NCBI GenBank assembly: GCA_045593825.1
Contig: JAZNXI010000034.1
Span: forward strand, 1 to 35,496
Source of the DNA: SIG299 sp045593825
Lineage (GTDB): Bacteria > Bacillota > Clostridia > Lachnospirales > Lachnospiraceae
DNA length: 35,496 nt
Direction: 5' to 3'
The notes under the pieces were generated by a model, which saw only the letters and a program-made list of their open reading frames with translations, was not told the DNA's origin and searched no databases. Shown piece after piece: positions 7,547-15,000 of the stretch. The position numbers were made by a program, and so were the translations under genes. Position 1 is the first letter of the stretch, and every line of letters begins with the position of its first letter.

Positions 7547-7624
7547 TACGTCAGATTATGTGGAAGAGTTTTTGGGACTCTTCCTTTTGTTTTGACAAAA
7601 ATTGTAAATTGCCTTTTGTATAAT
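7547..7624 (+). promoter_or_regulatory. spoIIE promoter: sigma-A boxes 21 bp apart with two Spo0A-box-like sites
   Basis: TTGACA (7592-7597) and TATAAT (7619-7624) are perfect sigma-A hexamers separated by 21 bases. B. subtilis spoIIE and spoIIG promoters are known for this over-long spacing and need phosphorylated Spo0A. TTTGACA (7591-7597), overlapping the -35, and TACGTCA (7547-7553) each differ by one base from the reverse 0A box TTCGNCA; their centres are 44 bases apart on the same strand. The match in architecture is striking for an orthologous gene in a distant genus. Confidence 0.72.
7562..7593 (+). terminator. Rho-independent terminator after divIC
   Basis: An 8-bp stem GGAAGAGT/ACTCTTCC with a 7-base loop is followed by TTTTGTTTT. 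The T-run touches the -35 box of the spoIIE promoter. Confidence 0.85.
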
Positions 7625-7627
7625 TTC

Positions 7628-7660
7628 CCACAGACACAAAAGGACCGGAAAGGTCTGTGG
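7628..7660 (+). other. Hairpin in the spoIIE leader
   Basis: A perfect 8-bp stem CCACAGAC (7628-7635) and GTCTGTGG (7653-7660) encloses 17 bases. With the -10 at 7619-7624 it would form at the extreme 5' end of the mRNA. It ends just before the GGAGGG site and may shield the 5' end from decay. Confidence 0.45.
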
Positions 7661-7681
7661 ATAGATACAGGAGGGAATATC

Positions 7682-8887
7682 ATGGAAGGACAGCAGGCGT
7701 GGGCGGCAAAAGCAGCGGGTTCGTATCAGGAACTGGCAAAAGTTTTTTCTGCCTATGTAACGGACAGACAGGAAGAGATTTGTGACTGTGATACAACACC
7801 GGAGGAGGGAAACTGCGGGACATGCCCCCGGGTGGCAAGACTGAAGCGTTCGGCCTATCGTCAGATGATGGAGGGCAAAGAGGCGCTGGTTTATCAGCTG
7901 GAGGAGACGGCCCGGTATTTCCGGGAGATGGAAGCCTCTTTAAAAAAAGAGCAGTATCTGTCGGAGGAAGAAAAGAGGGAGCTGATTTTTTTTCTGCGGC
8001 GGTATCATATAAAGGCGCGGCGGGTGGAAACCGCCCATCGGGCAGAAAAGGGCAGGGAAATTTCCTTGTTACTCAAATGTGACGGTGTAAAGAAAACCAT
8101 GTCCCTGCGGCTGGCGGAACGTCTGCTTTCGGAGGTGTTGTTGTTTCCGGTAAAGGCATCCTGTCCGCGGCGGGGATATTTATCTGAGGAGGAAACGGAA
8201 TTTGTATTCCGGGAGCAGCCCCGGTATTACTGTATCACCGGAGTGGCCGGTTCGGTAAAGGAGGAGCAGAAGGTATCCGGGGATTCTTTTTCTTTTTTCT
8301 ATGAAAACGAAGGGGAGCTTGCCATGATTCTGTCCGACGGTATGGGCAGCGGCGAAGCGGCGGAACGGGAAAGCGAGTCGGTACTGACACTTCTGGAACG
8401 CATGCTTGCGGCGGGGTTTAAAGAGGAAACGGCAATCCGTCTGATTAATTCGGTGCTGGCGCTTCGGGCGGAGCAGAATTCCTTTGCAACCTTAGATATC
8501 AGCCGGATAAATTTGTACGGCGGCACCTGCGAGTTTATTAAAATCGGCGGTGCGGCAACCTATATCCGCCGGGGCAGGTGGCTGGAGTGCGTGGAGGCAA
8601 AAACTTTGCCGATTGGCATGCTGCAGCAGGTGGACTATGATTTTACCGGGAAAAAGCTTTATGACGGGGATACTATCATTATGATGAGCGATGGAGTACT
8701 GGATGCGGTGCGGCCGGAGGAACGGGCGGAATTTCTGCAGCAGATTATCGGAGAGGAGCCGGGGCAGAATCCCCAGGTAATAGCAGGACGCATTTTAAAT
8801 GCTTCCCTTCTGTTACAGAATTTTGAACCCCGGGATGACATGACAGTACTTGTTTGTGGGGTTTTTGAACAGAAAGGAATGTTTTGA
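7682..8887 (+). CDS. spoIIE: SpoIIE-type PP2C phosphatase lacking the membrane domain
   Basis: SpoIIE dephosphorylates SpoIIAA and so activates sigma-F in the forespore. The 401-residue protein contains the C-terminal PP2C domain (about 195-400), with metal-binding motifs SDGMGSG (Asp219), MSDGVLD (Asp337) and RDDMTVLV (Asp385, Asp386), and part of the central region. A cysteine cluster at residues 34, 36, 45 and 48 is also visible. B. subtilis SpoIIE is 827 residues and begins with about ten membrane helices and an FtsZ-interacting region; those helices are absent here and not encoded upstream. An in-frame ATG at 7508 is discounted: CAGGAGGG lies just before 7682, and the longer start would overlap divIC. 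Position between divIC and tilS supports orthology. Without the helices it should be soluble. Confidence 0.88.
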   Translation: MEGQQAWAAKAAGSYQELAKVFSAYVTDRQEEICDCDTTPEEGNCGTCPRVARLKRSAYRQMMEGKEALVYQLEETARYFREMEASLKKEQYLSEEEKRELIFFLRRYHIKARRVETAHRAEKGREISLLLKCDGVKKTMSLRLAERLLSEVLLFPVKASCPRRGYLSEEETEFVFREQPRYYCITGVAGSVKEEQKVSGDSFSFFYENEGELAMILSDGMGSGEAAERESESVLTLLERMLAAGFKEETAIRLINSVLALRAEQNSFATLDISRINLYGGTCEFIKIGGAATYIRRGRWLECVEAKTLPIGMLQQVDYDFTGKKLYDGDTIIMMSDGVLDAVRPEERAEFLQQIIGEEPGQNPQVIAGRILNASLLLQNFEPRDDMTVLVCGVFEQKGMF

Positions 8888-8888
8888 C

Positions 8889-8917
8889 TTGTCATTTTGG
8901 AATGGACTTGTTAGAAT
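8889..8917 (+). promoter_or_regulatory. Promoter of tilS
   Basis: TTGTCA (8889-8894), a 17-base spacer and TAGAAT (8912-8917). Transcription would start about two or three bases before the tilS ATG at 8927. Confidence 0.6.
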
Positions 8918-8926
8918 AGAAGTACT

Positions 8927-10342
8927 ATGGAAAAAGAGTATGTGTTTACCAATAAAATCAGGGCGTTTTGCAGGCAGAAAGAATTGTTTTCCCCGGGAGA
9001 TAAAGTCGTAACCGGTCTCTCCGGCGGGGCAGATTCCGTCTGCCTTTTTCTGCTGCTTTATGATTTGGCAAAGGAGTTGGACCTTACCTTGGTACCGGTA
9101 CATGTAAACCATAATCTCCGGGGAGAAGAAGCCCTGGCGGACCAGCACTTTTGCGAGGAATTGTGCCGGCAGCACGGACTTACGCTTACGGTGGTTTCCG
9201 TGCCGGTGAAAGAACTTGCCGCTGAGAATGGCTGGTCGCTTGAAGAAGCAGGCCGCAATGCCAGATACGAAGCCTTTGCGACGGTTGCAAAAGAACAGAA
9301 GTGCAACAAAACCGCAGTGGCCCATCACAAGGATGACCAGGCAGAAACGGTGCTGTTCCAAATGTTTAGAGGCAGCCGGTTAAAAGGGCTCTCGGGAATG
9401 GAAGCAAAAAACGGGACGTTGGTCCGGCCGTTACTTTCTGTTACCCGTGAAGAAATTGAAGAATATTTAAGAGAAAAAAACCAGAAGTATTGTATAGACC
9501 GCACCAATTTGGAGGAAGAATATACCAGGAACAAAATCCGCCACGGAATTCTTCCGGTGGCAAAAGAGATCTGCCAGGGAGCGGTGGAGCATGTGGCAGA
9601 GCTGTCAGAGTATGCCGGACAGGTGGAAAAACTTCTTGAGAGGCTCACAGAGGAACTTTTTCTTGCTTGTGCGGAGATTGATGCGGATAACAATGTTTCA
9701 CTCGAAATTGAGACGTTGGAGAGCGCAGAGAGGCTTCTGGCGGAGCGGGTGGTATACAAAGCGTTGTGTGTTGCCTGTCAAAGAAAAAAAGATATTACGG
9801 CGGGCTTCGTGGCAGATTGTATGGCACTTACGGTCAAGCAGACCGGACGGCAGGTTACTTTACCGGCGGGTGTGGTGGCCGAAAGGCGCTTTGAACATCT
9901 TTTCATCGGCAGAAAACAGGAGAACCGCAGCGGCTTTTGTTCGGAAGTAAAATCGTTCCCGTTTGAAATTGTTTTGCCGGAAACAGGGAAAAAACTGACG
10001 CTTTCCGTAAAAAAACGTGAGGAACTTGCAGAAAATATTCCAAAAAGTACCTATACGAAATGGTTTGATTATGATAAAATAGAGAAAGTTATTTCCGTAA
10101 GGACAGCAGCGGCCGAGGATGAAATCGTGGTTTATACCGACGGCAGAAAAAAGAAGGCGGCCGATGTGTTTGCGGAGGCAAAAATACCAAAGGAACAAAG
10201 GAAACATTATCCGGTTCTGGCGGAAGAAAACCGGTTGCTTTGGATTCCCGGAATCCGGGGAAGTGAAGGTTTTCGTGTCACAAAAGAAACAAAGCAGGTT
10301 TTAGTAGCAACAATAGACGGAGGAAATAAAGATGGAAGATAA
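8927..10342 (+). CDS. tilS: tRNA(Ile)-lysidine synthase TilS
   Basis: TilS converts C34 of tRNA-Ile(CAU) to lysidine, so the tRNA reads AUA as Ile; it is essential. The 471-residue protein has the PP-loop GLSGGADSVCL (30-40), VPVHVNHNLRG, the HHKDDQAETVLFQMFRGS motif and a C-terminal TilS domain ending near IPGIRGSEGF. No Shine-Dalgarno sequence precedes the ATG, and the nearest promoter predicts an almost leaderless mRNA. The gene overlaps hpt by 11 bases. The order spoIIE-tilS-hpt-ftsH matches B. subtilis. Confidence 0.95.
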   Translation: MEKEYVFTNKIRAFCRQKELFSPGDKVVTGLSGGADSVCLFLLLYDLAKELDLTLVPVHVNHNLRGEEALADQHFCEELCRQHGLTLTVVSVPVKELAAENGWSLEEAGRNARYEAFATVAKEQKCNKTAVAHHKDDQAETVLFQMFRGSRLKGLSGMEAKNGTLVRPLLSVTREEIEEYLREKNQKYCIDRTNLEEEYTRNKIRHGILPVAKEICQGAVEHVAELSEYAGQVEKLLERLTEELFLACAEIDADNNVSLEIETLESAERLLAERVVYKALCVACQRKKDITAGFVADCMALTVKQTGRQVTLPAGVVAERRFEHLFIGRKQENRSGFCSEVKSFPFEIVLPETGKKLTLSVKKREELAENIPKSTYTKWFDYDKIEKVISVRTAAAEDEIVVYTDGRKKKAADVFAEAKIPKEQRKHYPVLAEENRLLWIPGIRGSEGFRVTKETKQVLVATIDGGNKDGR

Positions 10343-10853
10343 GATCAGTGTATTGATTCCACAGGAAGAACTGGAAGCAAGAATCCGCGAAATGGCGGCA
10401 CAAATCAGTAAGGATTATGAGGGAGAAAGCCTGCACTTAGTGTGCATTCTGCGAGGCAGTATTTTCTTTACCTGTGAGCTGGCAAAGTATATTACCGTAC
10501 CGGTAACCATTGACTTCATGTCCGTGTCCAGCTACGGTGACGGCACAGAAAGCTCCGGAAGAATCAAAATCATGAAGGATTTAGATGACCCGATTAAAGA
10601 CAAAAACGTGCTGGTGGTGGAAGATATTATCGACTCCGGCAGAACCCTTTCCCATCTGCTTTCCTTCTTAAAGGTAAGAGAGCCAAAGAGCTTAAAGCTT
10701 TGTACATTATTGGATAAGCCGGACCGCCGAGTAGTAGACGTAGATGTAGACTACGTGGGCAAGGAAATTCCGGACTTATTCGTGGTAGGCTATGGTCTGG
10801 ACTATGCCCAGAAATACCGCAACCTTCCTTATATCGGTGTGGTAGAACTGTAA
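10332..10853 (+). CDS. hpt: Hypoxanthine phosphoribosyltransferase
   Basis: Hpt salvages hypoxanthine and guanine to IMP and GMP with PRPP. The 173-residue length is typical. Motifs are LVCILRGSIFF (PPi loop), the flexible loop VSSYGDGTESSG and the PRPP-binding VLVVEDIIDSGRTL, then GYGLDYAQKYRNLPYIG at the end. GGAGG (10319-10323) lies eight bases before the ATG, inside the end of tilS. FtsH follows 28 bases downstream; this pairing is conserved in Firmicutes. Confidence 0.97.
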   Translation: MEDKISVLIPQEELEARIREMAAQISKDYEGESLHLVCILRGSIFFTCELAKYITVPVTIDFMSVSSYGDGTESSGRIKIMKDLDDPIKDKNVLVVEDIIDSGRTLSHLLSFLKVREPKSLKLCTLLDKPDRRVVDVDVDYVGKEIPDLFVVGYGLDYAQKYRNLPYIGVVEL

Positions 10854-10881
10854 AGAGAAATTATATCAGGAGGATAACGAC

Positions 10882-12693
10882 TTGAATAAAAGTTCCAAAG
10901 GACAGGGCTTTTTCATACTGCTGATCATTTGTGTACTGATTGGTCTGGGTTTAACCTTAAACTCCCAGTCTAAAGTTATCAATTACACTTACCAGAATTA
11001 TCTGGAGGATCTGGCAGAGGGAAAACTGACCCGTGTTATTATCAGACAAAACGAAGAGGCGCCTACCGGTCAGGTAAGCGTAGTAGACAAAGCAGATTCC
11101 GTAAAAACCTTCAATGTGGTAAATACCGAAACAGCATGGCAGGCAGCCATGGACGCAGGCATCAGTCCGGAGGTTATGGATATTTCCAAACCAAACTGGT
11201 TTATGACGGAAATTCTGCCGATGATTTTAATTTTTGTTGTCATGTTCTTTATGTTTAACATGATGATGGGCAGAAGTGCCGGCGGCGGTGATTCCAAAAT
11301 GATGAATTTCGGTAAGAGCCGTGCCAAAATGACCTTAAATACCGACGGCAAGGGCACCACCTTCAAGGAGGTAGCCGGTGTTGCGGAAGAAAAGGAAGAG
11401 CTGGCAGAAATCGTAGACTTTTTAAAGAATCCGAAGAAGTATATCCAGGTGGGTGCTAAAATTCCAAAGGGCGTTATTTTGGTTGGCCCTCCGGGAACAG
11501 GTAAAACCCTTCTTGCCAAGGCGGTAGCCGGCGAGGCAGGGGTTCCGTTCTTCTCCACCTCCGGTTCCGACTTCGCGGAAATGTTTGTAGGTGTGGGTGC
11601 TTCCCGAGTACGTGACCTGTTTGACCAGGCAAAGAAAAATGCACCTTGTATTGTGTTTATCGATGAAATCGATGCGGTGGCCAGACTCCGCGGTACCGGT
11701 ATGGGCGGCGGACACGATGAAAGAGAGCAGACCTTAAACCAGCTCCTGGTAGAAATGGATGGTTTTGGTGTTAACGAAGGTATCATCGTAATGGCAGCTA
11801 CCAACCGTGTAGATATTCTGGACCCGGCAATCTTACGTCCGGGCCGCTTCGACCGTAAGGTTTATGTAAACCGTCCGGATGTTAAGGGCAGAGAAGAAAT
11901 TCTTGCGGTACATGCAAAAAACAAGCCACTGGCTGATGATGTTGATTTAAAGAGAGTTGCCCAGACCACTGCAGGCTTTACCGGTGCGGATTTGGAAAAT
12001 CTGTTAAACGAGGCAGCCATTGCCGCAGCAAAAGACGAACGTGCCTTTGTCCGGGAAGAGGATATTAAAAAGTCCTTAATCAAGGTAGGCATCGGTATGG
12101 AAAAGAAGAGCCGTGTGGTCAGCGAAAAGGAAAGAAGAATCACTGCGTACCACGAGGCAGGCCATGCTATTTTATTCCACGTGCTGCCGGATGTGGGCCC
12201 GGTTTATACCGTTTCCATTATCCCGACAGGTTCCAGTGCGGCGGGTTATACCATGCCGTTGCCGGAGCGGGATGAAATGTTCTTAACTAAGGGCAAGCTT
12301 ATGCAGGATATTATGGTAAGTCTCGGCGGACGTATTGCCGAAGAAATGGTCTTCGACGATATTACCACCGGCGCCTCCCAGGATATCAAGCAGGCAACCC
12401 ATACCGCCAGAAATATGGTAACCAAATACGGTTTCTCCGATAAAATCGGTCTGGTAAACTGTGAAATCAGCGAGGATGAAGTGTTCCTTGGCAGAGATTA
12501 CGGTCATACCAAGAATTACAGCGATGCAGTGGCAAACAGCATTGACGAAGAGGTTCGCGCAATTATTGACGAATGTTACGGAAAAGCAAAGCAGCTGTTG
12601 GAAGAAAATAAAGCGGTTCTGGAGGCTTGTGCAGAGCTTCTTCTCGAGAAGGAACGCATCACAAAAGACGAGTTCGAGGCGCCTTTTGTATAA
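10882..12693 (+). CDS. ftsH: ATP-dependent zinc metalloprotease FtsH
   Basis: FtsH is a membrane-anchored AAA+ protease that degrades misfolded membrane proteins and some regulators. The 603-residue protein has two membrane helices (about 9-26 and 111-129) around an external domain, Walker A GPPGTGKT (202-209), Walker B FIDEID (259-264), the second region of homology ATNRVDILDPAILRPGRFDR, and the zinc site HEAGH (424-428). Translation starts at TTG with AGGAGG (10868-10873) eight bases upstream. The segment after Walker B reads DAVARLRGTGMGGGHDE where DAVGRQRG is common, a modest variation. It closes the conserved cluster that starts with spoVT. Confidence 0.97.
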   Translation: MNKSSKGQGFFILLIICVLIGLGLTLNSQSKVINYTYQNYLEDLAEGKLTRVIIRQNEEAPTGQVSVVDKADSVKTFNVVNTETAWQAAMDAGISPEVMDISKPNWFMTEILPMILIFVVMFFMFNMMMGRSAGGGDSKMMNFGKSRAKMTLNTDGKGTTFKEVAGVAEEKEELAEIVDFLKNPKKYIQVGAKIPKGVILVGPPGTGKTLLAKAVAGEAGVPFFSTSGSDFAEMFVGVGASRVRDLFDQAKKNAPCIVFIDEIDAVARLRGTGMGGGHDEREQTLNQLLVEMDGFGVNEGIIVMAATNRVDILDPAILRPGRFDRKVYVNRPDVKGREEILAVHAKNKPLADDVDLKRVAQTTAGFTGADLENLLNEAAIAAAKDERAFVREEDIKKSLIKVGIGMEKKSRVVSEKERRITAYHEAGHAILFHVLPDVGPVYTVSIIPTGSSAAGYTMPLPERDEMFLTKGKLMQDIMVSLGGRIAEEMVFDDITTGASQDIKQATHTARNMVTKYGFSDKIGLVNCEISEDEVFLGRDYGHTKNYSDAVANSIDEEVRAIIDECYGKAKQLLEENKAVLEACAELLLEKERITKDEFEAPFV

Positions 12694-12770
12694 TTTAACG
12701 GCATGTTTTTGAGGGTCAGAAAAAGGTTATTGTAATTTTTAACAAAAAAACATGAAAAATTTTGTAAAGT

Positions 12771-12804
12771 TTGTGCACACTTATCGGACGAACTGTACTA
12801 TAAT
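12771..12804 (+). promoter_or_regulatory. Promoter-like element after ftsH
   Basis: TATAAT (12799-12804) is perfect, but the best -35-like hexamer, TTGTGC (12771-12776), is 22 bases away; nothing matches at 16-18 bases. It may need an activator. The surroundings are AT-rich. Confidence 0.4.
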
Positions 12805-12810
12805 AACACA

Positions 12811-12905
12811 CGTAAACCCCAATACATTATATAGTTTTTGCTACACCCCATAAGTAACAAAAATACCTTCTCCGAAAAGGCTGGCAAGCGATTGCCAGCC
12901 TTTTT
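12811..12905 (+). ncRNA. Candidate small RNA or attenuated leader between ftsH and the GH13 gene
   Basis: A transcript from the TATAAT at 12799 would run about 95 bases and end at a strong terminator: a 9-bp GC-rich stem GGCTGGCAA/TTGCCAGCC, extended by A-T pairs, GCGA loop, then TTTTT (12875-12905). No open frame of note lies within. Before the terminator the sequence is unpaired and A/C-rich, and carries two ACCCCA motifs. C-rich single-stranded motifs in Firmicute regulatory RNAs (RoxS/RsaE type) bind ribosome sites. Alternatively this is simply the leader of the downstream GH13 gene with an attenuator. No known riboswitch fits: a preQ1-like stretch near CTACACCCC lacks its partner strand. 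Confidence 0.35.
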
Positions 12906-12967
12906 ACTTGAGGGAAGGGCGGGAAGAGAGAATAAAAGTTAGACAAGAGAGGACAGGCATAAGTTTC

Positions 12968-14986
12968 ATGAACCTGAATTTATTTTTTTCAGACGGAACA
13001 AGAGAATACCGCAATCCGGTGGATGTAAAGGCGGGAGACGACGTAACCGTACGTTTCCGTGTGCCGGCCGGATGCCATGCATATCCAATGCTCCATACAG
13101 AGCAGGGAGAAATTCCGATGGAGTTATCGGAAACAGGAAAGAGATTCGATTATTACACGGCAACCATTCACGTAGGGGAAAAGCAGGTATGGTATTATTT
13201 TTCCTTTATCTGCGAAGGAGTTATCTACCATTACGACCGCAGTGGTGTTACCGATAAGGTAAACGGAGAGTTTTTCTTCCGTTTAACACCGGGCTTTGAC
13301 GTGCCGGAGTGGGCGAAGGGTGCCGTGATGTACCAGATATATACCGACCGTTTTTGTAACGGTGACAAAACCAACGACGTAGTTACGGGAGAATACATCT
13401 ATCTCGGAACCGAGGTGGAAAAGGTAGAAAAGTGGAATACTCCGGTGGCAGATTTGGACGTAGGACGTTTTTACGGCGGCGACCTGGCAGGTGTCCGCAA
13501 AAAGTTAGACTATTTGCAGGACCTTGGCGTAGAGGTTATTTATTTTAATCCTCTGTTTGTATCTCCGTCCAACCATAAATATGACAGCCAGGACTATGAC
13601 TATATTGACCCGCATTTCGGTGTCATTATTAATGACGGAAAAATTGGTGACAGTGCGTTTGCAAGATATATTAAGAGAACTACCGATAAAGAAAATTTAG
13701 AGGCCAGCAATGCTTACTTTGCGGAGCTGGTAGCAGAAGTCCACAAGCGTGGCATGAAGGTAATCTTAGACGGTGTGTTTAACCACTGCGGTTCCTTCAA
13801 CAAGTGGCTGGACAGAGAAGGCTTTTATGCGGCAAGCGGCGGTTATGCGCCGGGTGCATACCAGTCTAAGGAAAGTCCGTACCGGAATTTTTTCAAATTC
13901 CGTAACGAAAATGATAAAAACTCCTACGAGGGCTGGTGGGGCTATGAAACCCTTCCAAAGTTAAATTTTGAGGACTCGGAGGAGCTTTGCGAATACATTT
14001 GCAGAGTAGGTGCCAAGTGGGTATCTGCGCCTTACAATGCGGACGGCTGGCGTCTTGACGTGGCGGCAGACCTTGGCCATACCGAGGAATTTAACCATAA
14101 GTTCTGGAAGAGATTCCGCAAGGCGGTAAAGGAGGCTAATCCGGAAGCTGTTATTTTGGCGGAGCATTACGGAAATGCCGCTTCCTGGCTGCAGGGCGAC
14201 GAGTGGGATACCGTTATGAACTATGATGCGTTCATGGAACCGGTCACTTGGTTTTTAACCGGTATGGAAAAGCACAGCGATGAATTCCGGGGCCACCTTT
14301 GGAACAATCATGAGCACTTTTTACATTGCATGAAATATAACATGGCAAAATTCCAGACACCGTCCCTTTATTGCGCCATGAATGAATTATCCAACCACGA
14401 CCACTCCCGCTTTTTAACAAGAACCAGTCATCAGGCGGGCAGAGTCCAGGTGTTGGGTGCCAAGGCGGCAGAAGAAGGCATCAATAAAGCAGTCTTTGCG
14501 GAGGCAGTAGTGCTTCAGATGTTCTGGCCGGGTGCACCGACCCTGTATTATGGTGACGAAGCGGGCGTGTGCGGTTTTACCGATCCGGACAACCGTCGTC
14601 CGTATCCGTGGGGACATGAAGATAAAGAATTAATAGAATTCCATAAGGAATTAATTAAAATTCACCGTACCTATCCGGCAGTGCGTACCGGTTCCTTCCG
14701 TATGCTTCACTGCGAACACGGAATTTTGAGTTTCGGACGGTTTGATAAAGAAGATCAGATTTTTGTTGCAGTAAATAACAATGATGCAGCAAGGATAGTT
14801 ACATTTTCTGTGGAAGAGCTGGGAGTAAATTCACCGTTTATGGTAAGTTTGATGTCCACCAACGGTGAAGCCATGACACCGGAGGCAAAGCTGTATTCCG
14901 TGGCAGACGGCAAGCTTTCCCTGACTATGCCGGCATATTCCTCCTTTGTGCTTAAGAACTTTAATCTTGAGGCGCAGGAAGAATAA
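12968..14986 (+). CDS. GH13 alpha-glucosidase: neopullulanase/cyclomaltodextrinase/maltogenic amylase type
   Basis: This enzyme cleaves alpha-1,4 (and often alpha-1,6) bonds in maltodextrins, pullulan or cyclodextrins in the cytoplasm. The 672-residue protein has an N-terminal beta-domain (about 1-115, CBM34-like), the GH13 barrel and a C-terminal beta-domain. Conserved regions are VILDGVFNHCG (I), DGWRLDVA with nucleophile Asp364 (II), ILAEHYG with acid/base Glu399 (III) and LSNHDHSRF with Asp478 (IV). There is no signal peptide. The ATG at 12968 fits the family's opening; in-frame starts further upstream run into the terminator, and the ribosome site is weak (GAGAGG, 14 bases away). It fits with glgP and the sugar ABC importer elsewhere in the window. 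Confidence 0.9.
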   Translation: MNLNLFFSDGTREYRNPVDVKAGDDVTVRFRVPAGCHAYPMLHTEQGEIPMELSETGKRFDYYTATIHVGEKQVWYYFSFICEGVIYHYDRSGVTDKVNGEFFFRLTPGFDVPEWAKGAVMYQIYTDRFCNGDKTNDVVTGEYIYLGTEVEKVEKWNTPVADLDVGRFYGGDLAGVRKKLDYLQDLGVEVIYFNPLFVSPSNHKYDSQDYDYIDPHFGVIINDGKIGDSAFARYIKRTTDKENLEASNAYFAELVAEVHKRGMKVILDGVFNHCGSFNKWLDREGFYAASGGYAPGAYQSKESPYRNFFKFRNENDKNSYEGWWGYETLPKLNFEDSEELCEYICRVGAKWVSAPYNADGWRLDVAADLGHTEEFNHKFWKRFRKAVKEANPEAVILAEHYGNAASWLQGDEWDTVMNYDAFMEPVTWFLTGMEKHSDEFRGHLWNNHEHFLHCMKYNMAKFQTPSLYCAMNELSNHDHSRFLTRTSHQAGRVQVLGAKAAEEGINKAVFAEAVVLQMFWPGAPTLYYGDEAGVCGFTDPDNRRPYPWGHEDKELIEFHKELIKIHRTYPAVRTGSFRMLHCEHGILSFGRFDKEDQIFVAVNNNDAARIVTFSVEELGVNSPFMVSLMSTNGEAMTPEAKLYSVADGKLSLTMPAYSSFVLKNFNLEAQEE

Positions 14987-15000
14987 AAAGAAGGAGTACT

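Noticed and set aside
7508..7681. 58-residue N-terminal extension of SpoIIE from 7508
   Set aside because: It overlaps divIC, crosses a terminator and promoter, and has no ribosome site; CAGGAGGG precedes 7682.
11070..11804. Minus-strand frame of 244 residues opposite ftsH
   Set aside because: It is a Ser/Pro-rich antisense shadow of a strongly conserved gene, with no start signals.
12855..12885. preQ1-riboswitch-like stretch around CTACACCCCATAAGTAACAAAAA
   Set aside because: The upstream G-rich strand needed for the P1 helix is missing, so the aptamer cannot fold.
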